The notes under the pieces: model-generated
What the model was told of the DNA's origin: nothing
The model's database searches: none
The model's input: the letters and a program-made list of their open reading frames with translations, nothing else
In this document: positions 38,638 through 45,570 of the stretch, piece after piece
Layout: each line of letters opens with the position of its first letter
Numbering within the stretch: position 1 is the stretch's first letter
Program-made: the position numbers and the translations under genes
Assembly: GCA_949292425.1 (NCBI GenBank)
Contig: CASEZK010000034.1
Location: 1 to 45,570 of the forward strand
DNA: 45,570 nucleotides
Source: an uncultured Oscillospiraceae bacterium
GTDB taxonomy: Bacteria; Bacillota; Clostridia; Oscillospirales; Acutalibacteraceae
Direction of reading: 5' to 3'

Positions 38638-39423
38638 TTAAATATCACGTTTTTTAAATGCCGTTACTCCTATTGCCACGCTAGCCACGAAAAAGCAAAT
38701 CGGAACTAAAATCACTCTCACTATGTCCTTATCAGGTATGCTTAGATCTGTGTAAGAAAGTGCATATTTTAAGTTTGTAGATATAAAGTAATTTGACATT
38801 CTAAATTCAGTTTCAACAACGTATCCCAAAAGCTTATCTAATATGTCTAAAAGCAAGGGAATAAGAGCAAGAAAAGCAAATAAACACACAATAGATATTC
38901 CTGATTTTCTAACCAAAGAAGCAATCATTAATCCGATGGATATATAAGCTAAAAAATGAAGTAATATGATAAATAAACTGTTAACAAAATATTTTGGCAT
39001 CTCAAACTCATTTGTTATGTGACCTCTTAAAACGAAAATATATGGCAAATAAATAGCTAAAGTTACCACCGAAATGTAAATTAAAGTACTTATAATTCCA
39101 GCTATAAGTTTTGAGAAATATATGCTTTCTCTTAAGTATCCTTTTGTTGCTATGTTTTTTATTGTACCGTTAGAAAATTCCGAAACCATAAAAAGTACGA
39201 CAAATAAAGTCATGTAAATTACCAATGAAGATATAATTTGCATAAAAACTGTAAAAAAATTAAAAGAATCTAGTGATATACCAATTTTTTCATTTGCATC
39301 TAAAGTGATTCTTGCGTACATGTATGCATTTAAAGCCGAGAACGTTATTAAAATTATCCCAATAACGTAAAATGATTTTGTTTTAAACATTTTATAAAGG
39401 TCTACTTTTAATATATTTATCAT
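38638..39423 (-). CDS. ABC-2-type transporter permease
   Basis: This 261-residue membrane protein has six hydrophobic segments in the ABC-2 layout and a FSNGTIKNIATKGYLRESIYFSKL loop typical of bacitracin/lantibiotic-type exporter permeases. It begins two bases after the ATPase gene with AGGTAAG as its site. The substrate is unknown; no peptide, two-component or regulator gene is adjacent. Confidence 0.9.
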   Translation of the reverse strand: MINILKVDLYKMFKTKSFYVIGIILITFSALNAYMYARITLDANEKIGISLDSFNFFTVFMQIISSLVIYMTLFVVLFMVSEFSNGTIKNIATKGYLRESIYFSKLIAGIISTLIYISVVTLAIYLPYIFVLRGHITNEFEMPKYFVNSLFIILLHFLAYISIGLMIASLVRKSGISIVCLFAFLALIPLLLDILDKLLGYVVETEFRMSNYFISTNLKYALSYTDLSIPDKDIVRVILVPICFFVASVAIGVTAFKKRDI

Positions 39424-39424
39424 T

Positions 39425-40327
39425 TTACTTACCTCCTTTTATAACATTTAAGAAATATTCCTCTAGGTCCGCATGCGATGTAGATATTGAGTTAACAACA
39501 ACATCATTTTTTGCTAAAGCTGTGTTTATAGCTCCTGAGTCGATGTCTTTATCGTAAATTTCTATTGTATTTGCATCTATAACCTTGTAGTCATTTAAGT
39601 TAAGTTGCTCTGCTAAAATGTCTTTTGCTTTTCCTGTATCGTCAACTAAAACAACTAATTTGGACTTGCATCTTTCGTCAAGTTCGTCTATAGAAAATTC
39701 CTCCAGCAAAACGCCATCATCGATGATACCTATTCTTGTTGCAAGTTTAGCAAGTTCACTTAAAATGTGACTAGAAATTAGAATGGTCAATCCTCTTTCT
39801 TCGTTTAGCTTTTGAAGTAACTCTCTTACTTCGACAATTCCTTTGGGGTCAAGGCCATTTGTAGGTTCATCTAAAACTAAAAACTCAGGCTCTCCCATAA
39901 GCGTCATAGCTATGCCTAAACGTTGCTTCATTCCAAGTGAAAAGTTTTTAACTTTCTTTTTACCTACATAATCTAACCCTACCAAATTCAACATTTCGTC
40001 TATAATTGCAGGGTTTTTATTACCGAGTAACTTCCACTGAATAAGCATGTTTTGTCTAGCTGTTAAGTTCGGTACAAATGTCGGTGCTTCAATAACAGTA
40101 CCTATTTTTCTTCTTCCTTGATTCAAAGACTTGCTCTCAAACAAAGTAATTTCCCCTGAAGTAGGAGCTGCTAAACCGACTATCATTTTTATGGTAGTTG
40201 TTTTACCAGCACCGTTTTTGCCTATGAAACCATAGATATCACCTTTGTTTATGGACATATTTAAATTTGAAACCGCATTTTTTTTCTTATAAGTTTTTGT
40301 AAGATTTTTAGTGTTCAAAATTTCCAT
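39425..40327 (-). CDS. ABC transporter ATPase (BcrA-like)
   Basis: This 300-residue ATPase drives the ABC-2 permease that follows. It has Walker A GKNGAGKTTTIK, signature FSLGMKQRLGIAM, Walker B FLVLDEPTNGLDP and the switch histidine in ISSHIL. The C-terminal part carries the extra domain common in bacitracin-resistance-type ATPases. I chose the ATG at 40327 after AAAGGAGG; an in-frame ATG at 40387 lies upstream of the promoter-like -10. Two strong tandem promoters precede it. Confidence 0.93.
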   Translation of the reverse strand: MEILNTKNLTKTYKKKNAVSNLNMSINKGDIYGFIGKNGAGKTTTIKMIVGLAAPTSGEITLFESKSLNQGRRKIGTVIEAPTFVPNLTARQNMLIQWKLLGNKNPAIIDEMLNLVGLDYVGKKKVKNFSLGMKQRLGIAMTLMGEPEFLVLDEPTNGLDPKGIVEVRELLQKLNEERGLTILISSHILSELAKLATRIGIIDDGVLLEEFSIDELDERCKSKLVVLVDDTGKAKDILAEQLNLNDYKVIDANTIEIYDKDIDSGAINTALAKNDVVVNSISTSHADLEEYFLNVIKGGK

Positions 40328-40352
40328 AAATATACCTCCTTTTTTCTTCACT

Positions 40353-40381
40353 ATTATACAGTTATTAAAAATCAAAGTCAA
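40353..40381 (-). promoter_or_regulatory. Proximal promoter of the ABC exporter
   Basis: On the minus strand TTGACT (40381-40376), a 17-base spacer and TATAAT (40358-40353) lie 25 bases upstream of the ATPase start, close to consensus. Confidence 0.75.
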
Positions 40382-40408
40382 CATCATTTAGTAAACGTTT
40401 ATATATGC

Positions 40409-40437
40409 ATTATATACCATAATAAGAAATATGTCAA
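40409..40437 (-). promoter_or_regulatory. Distal promoter of the ABC exporter
   Basis: On the minus strand TTGACA (40437-40432), a 17-base spacer and TATAAT (40414-40409) form a perfect consensus sigma-A promoter 56 bases upstream of the proximal one. Such strength suggests repression by a factor encoded elsewhere; GTAAACGTTTAT (40391-40402), downstream of this promoter, is a candidate operator. Confidence 0.7.
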
Positions 40438-40471
40438 TATATTTTTATTTAAAACGCCAAGATAAAATTTA

Positions 40472-40500
40472 TTGACATGATTTGTTTTTTGATGTAAAAT
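40472..40500 (+). promoter_or_regulatory. Promoter of tRNA-Arg
   Basis: TTGACA (40472-40477), a 17-base spacer and TAAAAT (40495-40500) end 17 bases before the tRNA gene. Confidence 0.75.
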
Positions 40501-40517
40501 AAACATCGTAAGATTTT

Positions 40518-40592
40518 GCCTCTGTAGTTAAGTGGATATAACAAACCCCTCCTAAGGGTTAGTCATCGGTTCGACTCCGGTCAGGGGTGCCA
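40518..40592 (+). tRNA. tRNA-Arg (CCT)
   Basis: A complete cloverleaf starts GCCTCTGTAGTTAAG, with anticodon CCT in CCCTCCTAAGGG, a GGTTCGACTCC T-arm and an encoded CCA. The first acceptor pair is G-T. It is a single-gene unit with its own promoter and terminator. Confidence 0.95.
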
Positions 40593-40597
40593 AGTTT

Positions 40598-40627
40598 TCA
40601 CATCAAAAATTTTGATGTGATTTTTTT
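40598..40627 (+). terminator. Terminator of tRNA-Arg
   Basis: The palindrome 40598-40620 (TCACATCAAAA / TTTTGATGTGA) is followed by seven T residues (40621-40627). Confidence 0.9.
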
Positions 40628-40748
40628 ATAAAAACTTCACATTTATTTGACTTTGAAAATATTTTGTATTATCATTATTAAGTTATAATAATTAAATGAA
40701 ATTTACTTAAATTATATATATAAAATTTTGAACAAGAGAGAGTTAATA

Positions 40749-42035
40749 TTGGAAGTTTTTGAATTAGTTGGCCAAAACAAATTATCTGGTGAAGTTAAAA
40801 TAAGCGGAGCAAAAAACGCCGCTGTTGCTATAATCCCTGCAACTATCCTTTCAGACGGTGTTTGCTGCATAGAGAATATCCCAAATATCAGCGATGTTAC
40901 CTTAATCGGACGTATACTTGAAAATTTAGGAGCAAAAGTTAAACTTTTAGACAAATCTACTTTAGAAGTAGACCCAACGGGCATTTCTTCTGCCGAAGCT
41001 TCAAATGACTTAGTCAGAAAAATGAGAGCTTCTTCCTATTTGTTAGGTGCACTTTTAGGTCGGTTCCACAAGGCTAGCGTTTCGTTTCCGGGCGGGTGTG
41101 ACTTTGGAGTTAGACCTATAGACCAACATTTAAAAGGGTTTGCAGCATTAGGCGCTGAGTACAAGGTGGAAAACGGCATAGTTAAAGTTGAAGTCAAAGA
41201 GTTGGTCGGAAATACTGTATATTTAGACATTGTTTCTGTTGGCGCTACGATAAACATAATGCTAGCTGCAACTAAGGCCGAAGGCTTAACAGTAATAGAA
41301 AACGCTGCTAGAGAACCGCATATAGTTGACCTTGCAAACTTCTTAAATTCAATGGGTGCAGATATTTCCGGAGCCGGAACAGATTGCATAAAAATACGCG
41401 GAGTAAAAAAATTAAAAGGTACAACGTATTCTATCATCCCTGATCAAATAGAGGCTGGAACTTATATGATTGCTACAGCAGCAACAGGTGGCGACGTTTT
41501 GGTTAAAAATGTTATACCAAAGCATCTTGAATCAATTAGCGCAAAACTTCAAGAAATTGGCGTAGAGATTGAAGAGTTAGGTGACAACATAAGAGTAAAA
41601 AGAGAAGATCCCTTAAGTAGTTGCAACATTAAAACTATGCCACACCCTGGTTTTCCAACAGACATGCAGCCACAGATTGCGGCTTTGTTGTCAACTGTTC
41701 CCGGAACCAGCATGATAAACGAAGGTGTATGGGACAATCGCTTTAAGTATGTGGATGAACTAGGGAAAATGGGTGCTAAGATTTCCGTTGATGGTAAAGT
41801 TGCCGTTATTACGGGAGCTGATGAGCTGATAGGTGCACCTGTAAAAGCTATAGACCTTCGAGCTGGTGCCGCTATGATTATAGCTGGCTTGTGCGCTAAA
41901 GGAACAACCACTATTGAAAATATCCACTACATTGAAAGAGGATACGAAAATATAATAGAAAAACTTACCAGTTTGGGCGCAAATATCAAGAAAGTGTATG
42001 TGCCAGAACCGGATTATTTAGATAAAGTTTTATAA
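40749..42035 (+). CDS. murA: UDP-N-acetylglucosamine 1-carboxyvinyltransferase
   Basis: This cytoplasmic enzyme transfers enolpyruvate to UDP-GlcNAc, the first committed step of peptidoglycan synthesis. The 428-residue protein has the SGEVKISGAKNAA start, the PEP loop FPGGCDFGVRPID with Cys117 (so a fosfomycin-sensitive type is expected), and PDQIEAGTYMIA. The TTG at 40749 gives the usual N-terminus and follows AGAGAGAG; a TTG at 40728 is also in frame. It lies 25 bases ahead of walJ. Confidence 0.96.
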   Translation: MEVFELVGQNKLSGEVKISGAKNAAVAIIPATILSDGVCCIENIPNISDVTLIGRILENLGAKVKLLDKSTLEVDPTGISSAEASNDLVRKMRASSYLLGALLGRFHKASVSFPGGCDFGVRPIDQHLKGFAALGAEYKVENGIVKVEVKELVGNTVYLDIVSVGATINIMLAATKAEGLTVIENAAREPHIVDLANFLNSMGADISGAGTDCIKIRGVKKLKGTTYSIIPDQIEAGTYMIATAATGGDVLVKNVIPKHLESISAKLQEIGVEIEELGDNIRVKREDPLSSCNIKTMPHPGFPTDMQPQIAALLSTVPGTSMINEGVWDNRFKYVDELGKMGAKISVDGKVAVITGADELIGAPVKAIDLRAGAAMIIAGLCAKGTTTIENIHYIERGYENIIEKLTSLGANIKKVYVPEPDYLDKVL

Positions 42036-42060
42036 AACGCAGCAAATAGGATGGTGTAAA

Positions 42061-42855
42061 TTGGCAAGGATTTGTCCGCTGTTCAGTAGTAGCAAAGGAA
42101 ACAGCATATATGTTGGAAATTCAAGTGAAGGCGTATTAATCGATGTGGGGCGGTCCGCAAAACAGCTTGAAAAGGCTCTCTTTGAGAATGAAATAGATAT
42201 AAAAAGCATAAAAGCTATATTTTTAACGCATGAACACAGTGATCACGTGCAAGGAGTAAAAGTTTTCGCTACAAGGTATAATTTGAAGGTTTTGACTTCA
42301 AGCGGAACTATGACCGCTATAGAGGAAAAATGTATGCTTAACGGGAAGTTTCCTACAGAAGTAATAGACAGCCGAGGTGTAGAAATCGCAGGTATGTTTA
42401 TAAAGCCTTTCAGTACACCGCATGATTGCAACGAAAGTGTTGGGTATGTAATCATTACAAAGGATAATAAAAAAGCTGTAGTAGCAACGGATATAGGGTA
42501 TATCTCAGACGTTATAAAAGATTCCATAGTTGGAGCTGACGCTGTGGTTATTGAGTCTAATCACGATGTCAGAATGCTACAAAATGGGGCTTATCCGTAT
42601 TATCTTAAAAGAAGGATTCTTTCGAACAAAGGTCACCTGTCAAACGACGCCTGTGCAGACATTTTGCCTTACTTTATAAAAAATGGAACTAAAAACTTTA
42701 TTTTGGCGCACTTAAGTCAAGAAAATAATATACCTCAATTAGCTTTTGAAACATCAATATGCAAGCTTAAAGAGCACAACATGACTTATAATGTTGACTT
42801 TAAACTAAGCGTTGCGCCTGTTGAAAATTTTGGCGTACTGAATGTAGTTTTTTGA
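42061..42855 (+). CDS. walJ: WalJ/YycJ-type metallo-beta-lactamase-fold hydrolase
   Basis: This 264-residue protein belongs to the metallo-beta-lactamase superfamily, with the metal motif THEHSDHVQG near residues 57-66, VATDIGYISD, and IESNHDVRML, which are typical of YycJ/WalJ. In Firmicutes it commonly precedes rlmH, as it does here, although that gene is decayed. The start is TTG at 42061, with AGGATGG upstream. It is thought to act on nucleic acids during cell-division-related processes, but the biochemical role is not settled. Confidence 0.9.
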   Translation: MARICPLFSSSKGNSIYVGNSSEGVLIDVGRSAKQLEKALFENEIDIKSIKAIFLTHEHSDHVQGVKVFATRYNLKVLTSSGTMTAIEEKCMLNGKFPTEVIDSRGVEIAGMFIKPFSTPHDCNESVGYVIITKDNKKAVVATDIGYISDVIKDSIVGADAVVIESNHDVRMLQNGAYPYYLKRRILSNKGHLSNDACADILPYFIKNGTKNFILAHLSQENNIPQLAFETSICKLKEHNMTYNVDFKLSVAPVENFGVLNVVF

Positions 42856-42863
42856 GGTTTTAT

Positions 42864-43346
42864 ATGCTAAATGTGAAAATTATTTGTATTGGTAGCATTA
42901 AATGAAAATATTTTAAAGATGCTATATTGGAGTATCAGAAACGTCTGACAGGTTTTAGTAAATTTTCTATTTTATAACTTTCAGAATACAGAATTTCAAA
43001 TAATTCCAGTAACTCAGATATAAACAAAAGCTTTGGCTGAGGAAGGGAAAAGAAAAGGGTTCTCTCGAAAATAAAAGACAAAGACAAAGTCGTATCGTTG
43101 TGCATAGAGGGTAAAGAGTTGTCGTCGGTGAGTTTATCTAAATACATAAACGATGCGGCGATAACCGGCCACAGTACCGTTAATTTTATAATAGTTGAAT
43201 CTTTTGGGTTTTCAGAAAAAGTGAAAAATGATCCGATCTTAAGCTTTCCATGTCACAAATGACCTTTATGTACCAAATGCCACGGTTCATCTTGTGCGAA
43301 CAAATATACAGAGCGTTTAATATATAGTGGGAAATATCATAAATGA
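42864..43346 (+). pseudogene. rlmH: Decayed rlmH (23S rRNA pseudouridine-1915 methyltransferase)
   Basis: Conceptual translation begins MLNVKIICIGSIK and meets TGA at codon 14 (42903-42905), then continues in frame with KYFKDAILEYQKRLTGFSKF, a TAA, and later further stops. A shifted frame then gives KVVSLCIEGKELSS and IIVESFGFSEKV, another gives MTF and [13 protein letters not shown], and the last gives SGKYHK. Together these follow the RlmH family from end to end, including the C-terminal EQIYRAF and YHK. At least three frame changes and several stops make it non-functional. It keeps the usual place after walJ and is followed by a terminator. Confidence 0.88.
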
Positions 43347-43347
43347 A

Positions 43348-43386
43348 AGTTTAGCACATCATTTTGCTTGTTTGCTAAGCTTTTTT
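43348..43386 (+). terminator. Terminator after the rlmH remnant
   Basis: AGTTTAGCA (43348-43356) pairs with TGCTAAGCT (43373-43381) with one G-T pair, and T residues follow to 43386. It ends the murA-walJ-rlmH unit. Confidence 0.6.
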
Positions 43387-43396
43387 GTGGTATAAT
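43368..43396 (+). promoter_or_regulatory. Promoter of trpS
   Basis: A consensus TATAAT (43391-43396) preceded by TGG makes an extended -10; the -35 TTGTTT (43368-43373) is weak and overlaps the terminator stem. The short leader leaves no room for a T-box. Confidence 0.6.
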
Positions 43397-43428
43397 TATC
43401 ACGATTAAACTGAAAGAAGGATTGCATT

Positions 43429-44421
43429 ATGAAAGAAAAAAAGATCTTGCTTAGCGGCATTCAACCAAGCGGAACTATTACTCTTGGAAATTATTTGGGC
43501 GCTATAAAAAATTGGGTAGAATTGCAAGATACTTACGATTGCATATTTTTTCTTGCCGATCTTCATACCATCACAGTTCGCCAAAACCCTGATAATCTAC
43601 AGGAAAACACTTTGCAGGCTTACGCGCTACTGTTAGCGTGCGGTATAAATGTCGAAAAAAGTTTGTTCTTTATACAGAGCAATGTTACAACTCATGCTCA
43701 GCTCGCTTGGGTTCTAAATTGCTATACTCAATTTGGCGAACTTTCCAGAATGACCCAGTTTAAAGATAAATCTCAAAAATATCCTGAAAACATAAACGCA
43801 GGCCTATTTACTTACCCATGTTTGATGGCAGCCGATATTTTGCTTTATCAACCAGATTTAATTCCAACGGGAAAAGACCAGAAACAACATGTAGAGCTAA
43901 CCAGAAACGTAGCTGAAAGGTTTAATAGCGTATATGGCGAAACGTTTAAGGTACCGGAGCCATATATAGGAGAAAGTGGATCTAAGATCATGTCCTTGGC
44001 TGATCCAACGAAAAAGATGTCGAAATCCGACAATAACAAATTTGCGTGTGTAACTATTTTGGATTCAGCCGACGATATAATTAAAAAATTTAAACGCGCT
44101 ATTACAGATTCTGACTCGAAGATTGCTTTCAGCAAAGATAAGCCCGGCGTAAGCAACTTAATGACGATTTACAGTTGCATGACGAAAAAGTCGTTTGAGC
44201 AAATAGAGAAAGAGTTTGACGGCAAAGGGTATGGTGATTTCAAAAAAGCCGTGGGAGAGACTGTGGTTGATAACCTTGCCCCCATACAAAATAAATACAA
44301 CGAGTATATTAATGATAAATCTTATTTAGAAAAATGTTATAAATCTGCTGCAGTTAAAGCTCAAAACCTTTCCGAAGTAACCTTAGAGGATGTTCTGAAA
44401 AAAGTTGGGTTTGTAAGATAG
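43429..44421 (+). CDS. trpS: Tryptophanyl-tRNA synthetase
   Basis: This class I synthetase charges tRNA-Trp. The 330-residue protein has the TrpS form of the HIGH region (PSGTITLGNYLGAI), the DLHTIT motif, GKDQKQHVELTR and the KMSKS loop (KKMSKSDNN). Its length is normal. GAAGGA precedes the ATG. It is followed by an unusual structured leader ahead of spoVAC. Confidence 0.97.
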   Translation: MKEKKILLSGIQPSGTITLGNYLGAIKNWVELQDTYDCIFFLADLHTITVRQNPDNLQENTLQAYALLLACGINVEKSLFFIQSNVTTHAQLAWVLNCYTQFGELSRMTQFKDKSQKYPENINAGLFTYPCLMAADILLYQPDLIPTGKDQKQHVELTRNVAERFNSVYGETFKVPEPYIGESGSKIMSLADPTKKMSKSDNNKFACVTILDSADDIIKKFKRAITDSDSKIAFSKDKPGVSNLMTIYSCMTKKSFEQIEKEFDGKGYGDFKKAVGETVVDNLAPIQNKYNEYINDKSYLEKCYKSAAVKAQNLSEVTLEDVLKKVGFVR

Positions 44422-44428
44422 TATAAAT

Positions 44429-44506
44429 AAAAAACTTCCTTCTTCGCTATAGTTCGAGCATAAATAGTTTTTGCTTTGGAAAAATAATGTTGGAAGGAAG
44501 TGTTTT
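44429..44506 (+). promoter_or_regulatory. Long-range hairpin covering the spoVAC ribosome binding site; possible trpS terminator
   Basis: AAAAAACTTCCTTC (44429-44442) pairs with GAAGGAAGTGTTTT (44493-44506) with one mismatch, across a 50-base loop. The right arm contains the ribosome binding site GGAAGGAAG of spoVAC and runs into T residues. RNA reading through from trpS would therefore hide the site, and the same fold could act as a terminator. Confidence 0.5.
44458..44486 (+). promoter_or_regulatory. Forespore (sigma-F/G-like) promoter of spoVAC
   Basis: GCATA (44458-44462), 15 bases and GGAAAAATA (44478-44486) match the Bacillus sigma-F type elements GYATA and GGNNANHTR. spoVA genes are forespore-expressed in known spore formers. 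The predicted start near 44493 is at the right arm of the hairpin, so the left arm would be absent from this transcript. Confidence 0.5.
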
Positions 44507-44508
44507 TA

Positions 44509-44952
44509 TTGAAGGTTACGAAAAATGAATATTCTGAAATGTCAAAAAATGCATCACCAGGAAGTCCTAGCTTTAAAAATATAAGTCTAGCGTTTTTGTC
44601 CGGTGGTTTGATCTGTTCTTTTGGTGAATTTCTTACTTTTCTATACAAAAACATGGGGCTTGATTTGAAAAATTCAAGAAATTTAGTTTCAGTCACGTTG
44701 GTTTTTTTAGGGGCATTGCTTACAGCGTTAAAGGTTTACGACAATATAGCTAAGCATGCCGGTGCAGGTACGCTTGTTCCTATCACCGGTTTCGCAAATT
44801 CAATCGTCGCTCCTGCAATCGAATTCAAAAGCGAATGCCATGTTACAGGTATAGGCGCAAAAATGTTCATAATCGCTGGTCCTGTTTTAGTTTTCGGAAT
44901 AACAGGATCTGTAATTTACGGAGCAATAATGTGGATTCTTAAACTTTTATAA
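44509..44952 (+). CDS. spoVAC: Stage V sporulation protein AC
   Basis: This 147-residue membrane protein is part of the channel that moves dipicolinic acid into the forespore and out at germination. It has SPSFKNISLAFLSGGLICSFGEFL, KHAGAGTLVPITGFANSIVAPAIEFKSE and GIGAKMFIIAGPVLVFG, all family hallmarks, and about four helices. The TTG at 44509 follows GGAAGGAAG; a GTG at 44500 lies inside that site. Normally spoVAD and spoVAE follow directly, but here a terminator and tRNA genes follow, so the gene stands alone. Confidence 0.93.
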   Translation: MKVTKNEYSEMSKNASPGSPSFKNISLAFLSGGLICSFGEFLTFLYKNMGLDLKNSRNLVSVTLVFLGALLTALKVYDNIAKHAGAGTLVPITGFANSIVAPAIEFKSECHVTGIGAKMFIIAGPVLVFGITGSVIYGAIMWILKLL

Positions 44953-45023
44953 GTAACACAAGACTGTTTGGAAATCATTGTTAAAAGAATGAGATAGATT
45001 TTGATAGTGTGTACAGTTGAATT

Positions 45024-45063
45024 AAAAAACATCTAATAAATATATGTTTATTAGATGTTTTTT
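45024..45063. terminator. Bidirectional terminator between spoVAC and the tRNA cluster
   Basis: AAAAAACATCTAATAAA (45024-45040) and TTTATTAGATGTTTTTT (45047-45063) are perfect complements, with A/T tails giving a T-run on either strand. It ends spoVAC transcription rightward and the tRNA cluster leftward. Confidence 0.9.
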
Positions 45064-45088
45064 GTACAGCAACAATTTAGACAATTTT

Positions 45089-45162
45089 TGGAGGCGCCAC
45101 CCAGATTTGAACTGGGGATCAAGGTGTTGCAGACCCATGCCTTACCACTTGGCTATGGCGCC
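45089..45162 (-). tRNA. tRNA-Cys (GCA)
   Basis: The minus strand gives GGCGCCATAGCCAAG, anticodon GCA in GGTCTGCAACACC, and an encoded CCA with discriminator T. It is the last gene of the five-tRNA cluster. Confidence 0.96.
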
Positions 45163-45252
45163 GACTCATATTTTTATTATATGCAAAATTTTAATATTGT
45201 GTTAATAGAAAAGAAAAACCCTACACGCAACATATGGCGTAGAGGCTTGTGC

Positions 45253-45328
45253 TGGAGCGGATGACGGGGCTCGAACCCGCTACCTCCACCTTGGCAAGGT
45301 GGAGCTCTACCGTATGAGCTACATCCGC
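45253..45328 (-). tRNA. tRNA-Gly (GCC)
   Basis: The minus strand gives GCGGATGTAGCTC, anticodon GCC in CACCTTGCCAAGGTG, a GCGGATG/CATCCGC acceptor stem and an encoded CCA. Confidence 0.96.
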
Positions 45329-45335
45329 AGACCCA

Positions 45336-45411
<76 letters not shown>

Positions 45412-45418
45412 AAAAACA

Positions 45419-45495
45419 TGGCGACCCGAAACGGGCTCGAACCGTCGACCTCTAGCGTGACAGGCTAGCGTTCTAACCAACTGAACTACCGGGCC
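45419..45495 (-). tRNA. tRNA-Asp (GTC)
   Basis: The minus strand gives GGCCCGGTAGTTC, anticodon GTC in CTAGCCTGTCACGCTAG and an encoded CCA. Confidence 0.96.
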
Positions 45496-45498
45496 ATG

Positions 45499-45570
45499 TG
45501 GTGGGAACAACAGGGCTCGAACCTGTGACCCTCTGCTTGTAAGGCAGATGCTCTCCCAGCTGAGCTATGC
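45499..45570 (-). tRNA. tRNA-Val (TAC), 5' end cut by the window edge
   Basis: The minus strand gives GCATAGCTCAGCTGGG onward, anticodon TAC in CTGCCTTACAAGCAG, and an encoded CCA. About four bases of the acceptor 5' strand lie beyond the window. Confidence 0.95.

Noticed and set aside
42903..42905. UGA in rlmH as a recoded sense codon
   Set aside because: Other genes here, including walJ and V-ATPase G/H, end at TGA, and the rlmH remnant also has TAA stops and frame changes, so it is a pseudogene.
43347..43428. T-box riboswitch ahead of trpS
   Set aside because: The leader between promoter and start is only about 30 bases, too short for a T-box, and no TGGNACC-like sequence is present.
44429..44506. 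Small non-coding RNA such as SRP RNA near GGAAGGAAG
   Set aside because: The GGAAGGAAG resembles part of the SRP RNA loop, but the surrounding conserved SRP text is missing; it is the ribosome binding site of spoVAC.

Overview
The window is about 45.6 kb of low-G+C chromosome from a member of the Clostridia, and it carries the replication-initiation region. The evidence is the block dnaA-dnaN-S4 protein-recF-remB-gyrB-gyrA, a V-type ATPase operon instead of an F-type one, sporulation-associated genes (ytaF, spoVAC), strong GGAGG ribosome binding sites, many TTG/GTG starts, and Firmicutes-type tRNA genes. An Oscillospirales-like affiliation is plausible but is only an inference. There is no sign of phage, insertion sequence or CRISPR. 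A decayed rlmH, a frameshifted CPBP protease gene and a PHP-family protein with two replaced metal ligands suggest some gene decay.

Layout. 1-372: leader and promoter(s) of a probable rRNA operon lying just beyond the left edge, reading leftward. 373-1779: PHP protein and thymidine kinase, minus strand. 1960-10723: nine-gene V-type ATPase operon (G/H, C, I, K, F, E, A, B, D), with a strong promoter, a terminator, and a cloverleaf-shaped palindromic element between A and B. 10881-20165: nucleoside uptake and breakdown operon (YczE-like membrane protein, secreted NlpC/P60-like protein, deoD, BmpA lipoprotein, ABC ATPase, two permeases, deoC, cdd, pyrimidine nucleoside phosphorylase). 20273-22498, minus strand: tRNA-Ala, tadA, CPBP protease, rpe. 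22639-32526, minus strand: gyrA, YcxB-like protein, gyrB, zinc-ribbon protein, remB, recF, S4 protein, dnaN, dnaA, with the probable oriC between dnaN and dnaA. 32768-35810, minus strand: phosphohexomutase, a second cloverleaf element, nth, ytaF. 35941-38559: calcium-type P-ATPase. 38638-40327, minus strand: ABC exporter. 40518-44952, plus strand: tRNA-Arg, murA, walJ, rlmH pseudogene, trpS, spoVAC. 45089-45570, minus strand: tRNA cluster Val-Asp-Phe-Gly-Cys.

How the genes work together. Nucleosides enter through the BmpA/ABC system. DeoD and the pyrimidine phosphorylase split them, Cdd deaminates cytidine, and DeoC cleaves deoxyribose-5-phosphate; the phosphopentomutase needed between these steps is not here. 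Thymidine kinase offers a parallel salvage route. The V-ATPase couples ATP to ion transport. The origin block supplies the initiator, sliding clamp, recombination protein and gyrase.

Most notable observations: (1) a compact oriC with DnaA-trio-like triplets beside a GC cluster and divergent TGTTGA-type boxes rather than TTATCCACA; (2) two roughly 92-nt four-way-junction palindromes with shared GCGCGGC ends but unrelated arms, plus a possible three-way relative; (3) an arrangement upstream of spoVAC in which read-through RNA from trpS would hide the ribosome binding site, while a forespore-type promoter starts just inside the hairpin and would leave it free.
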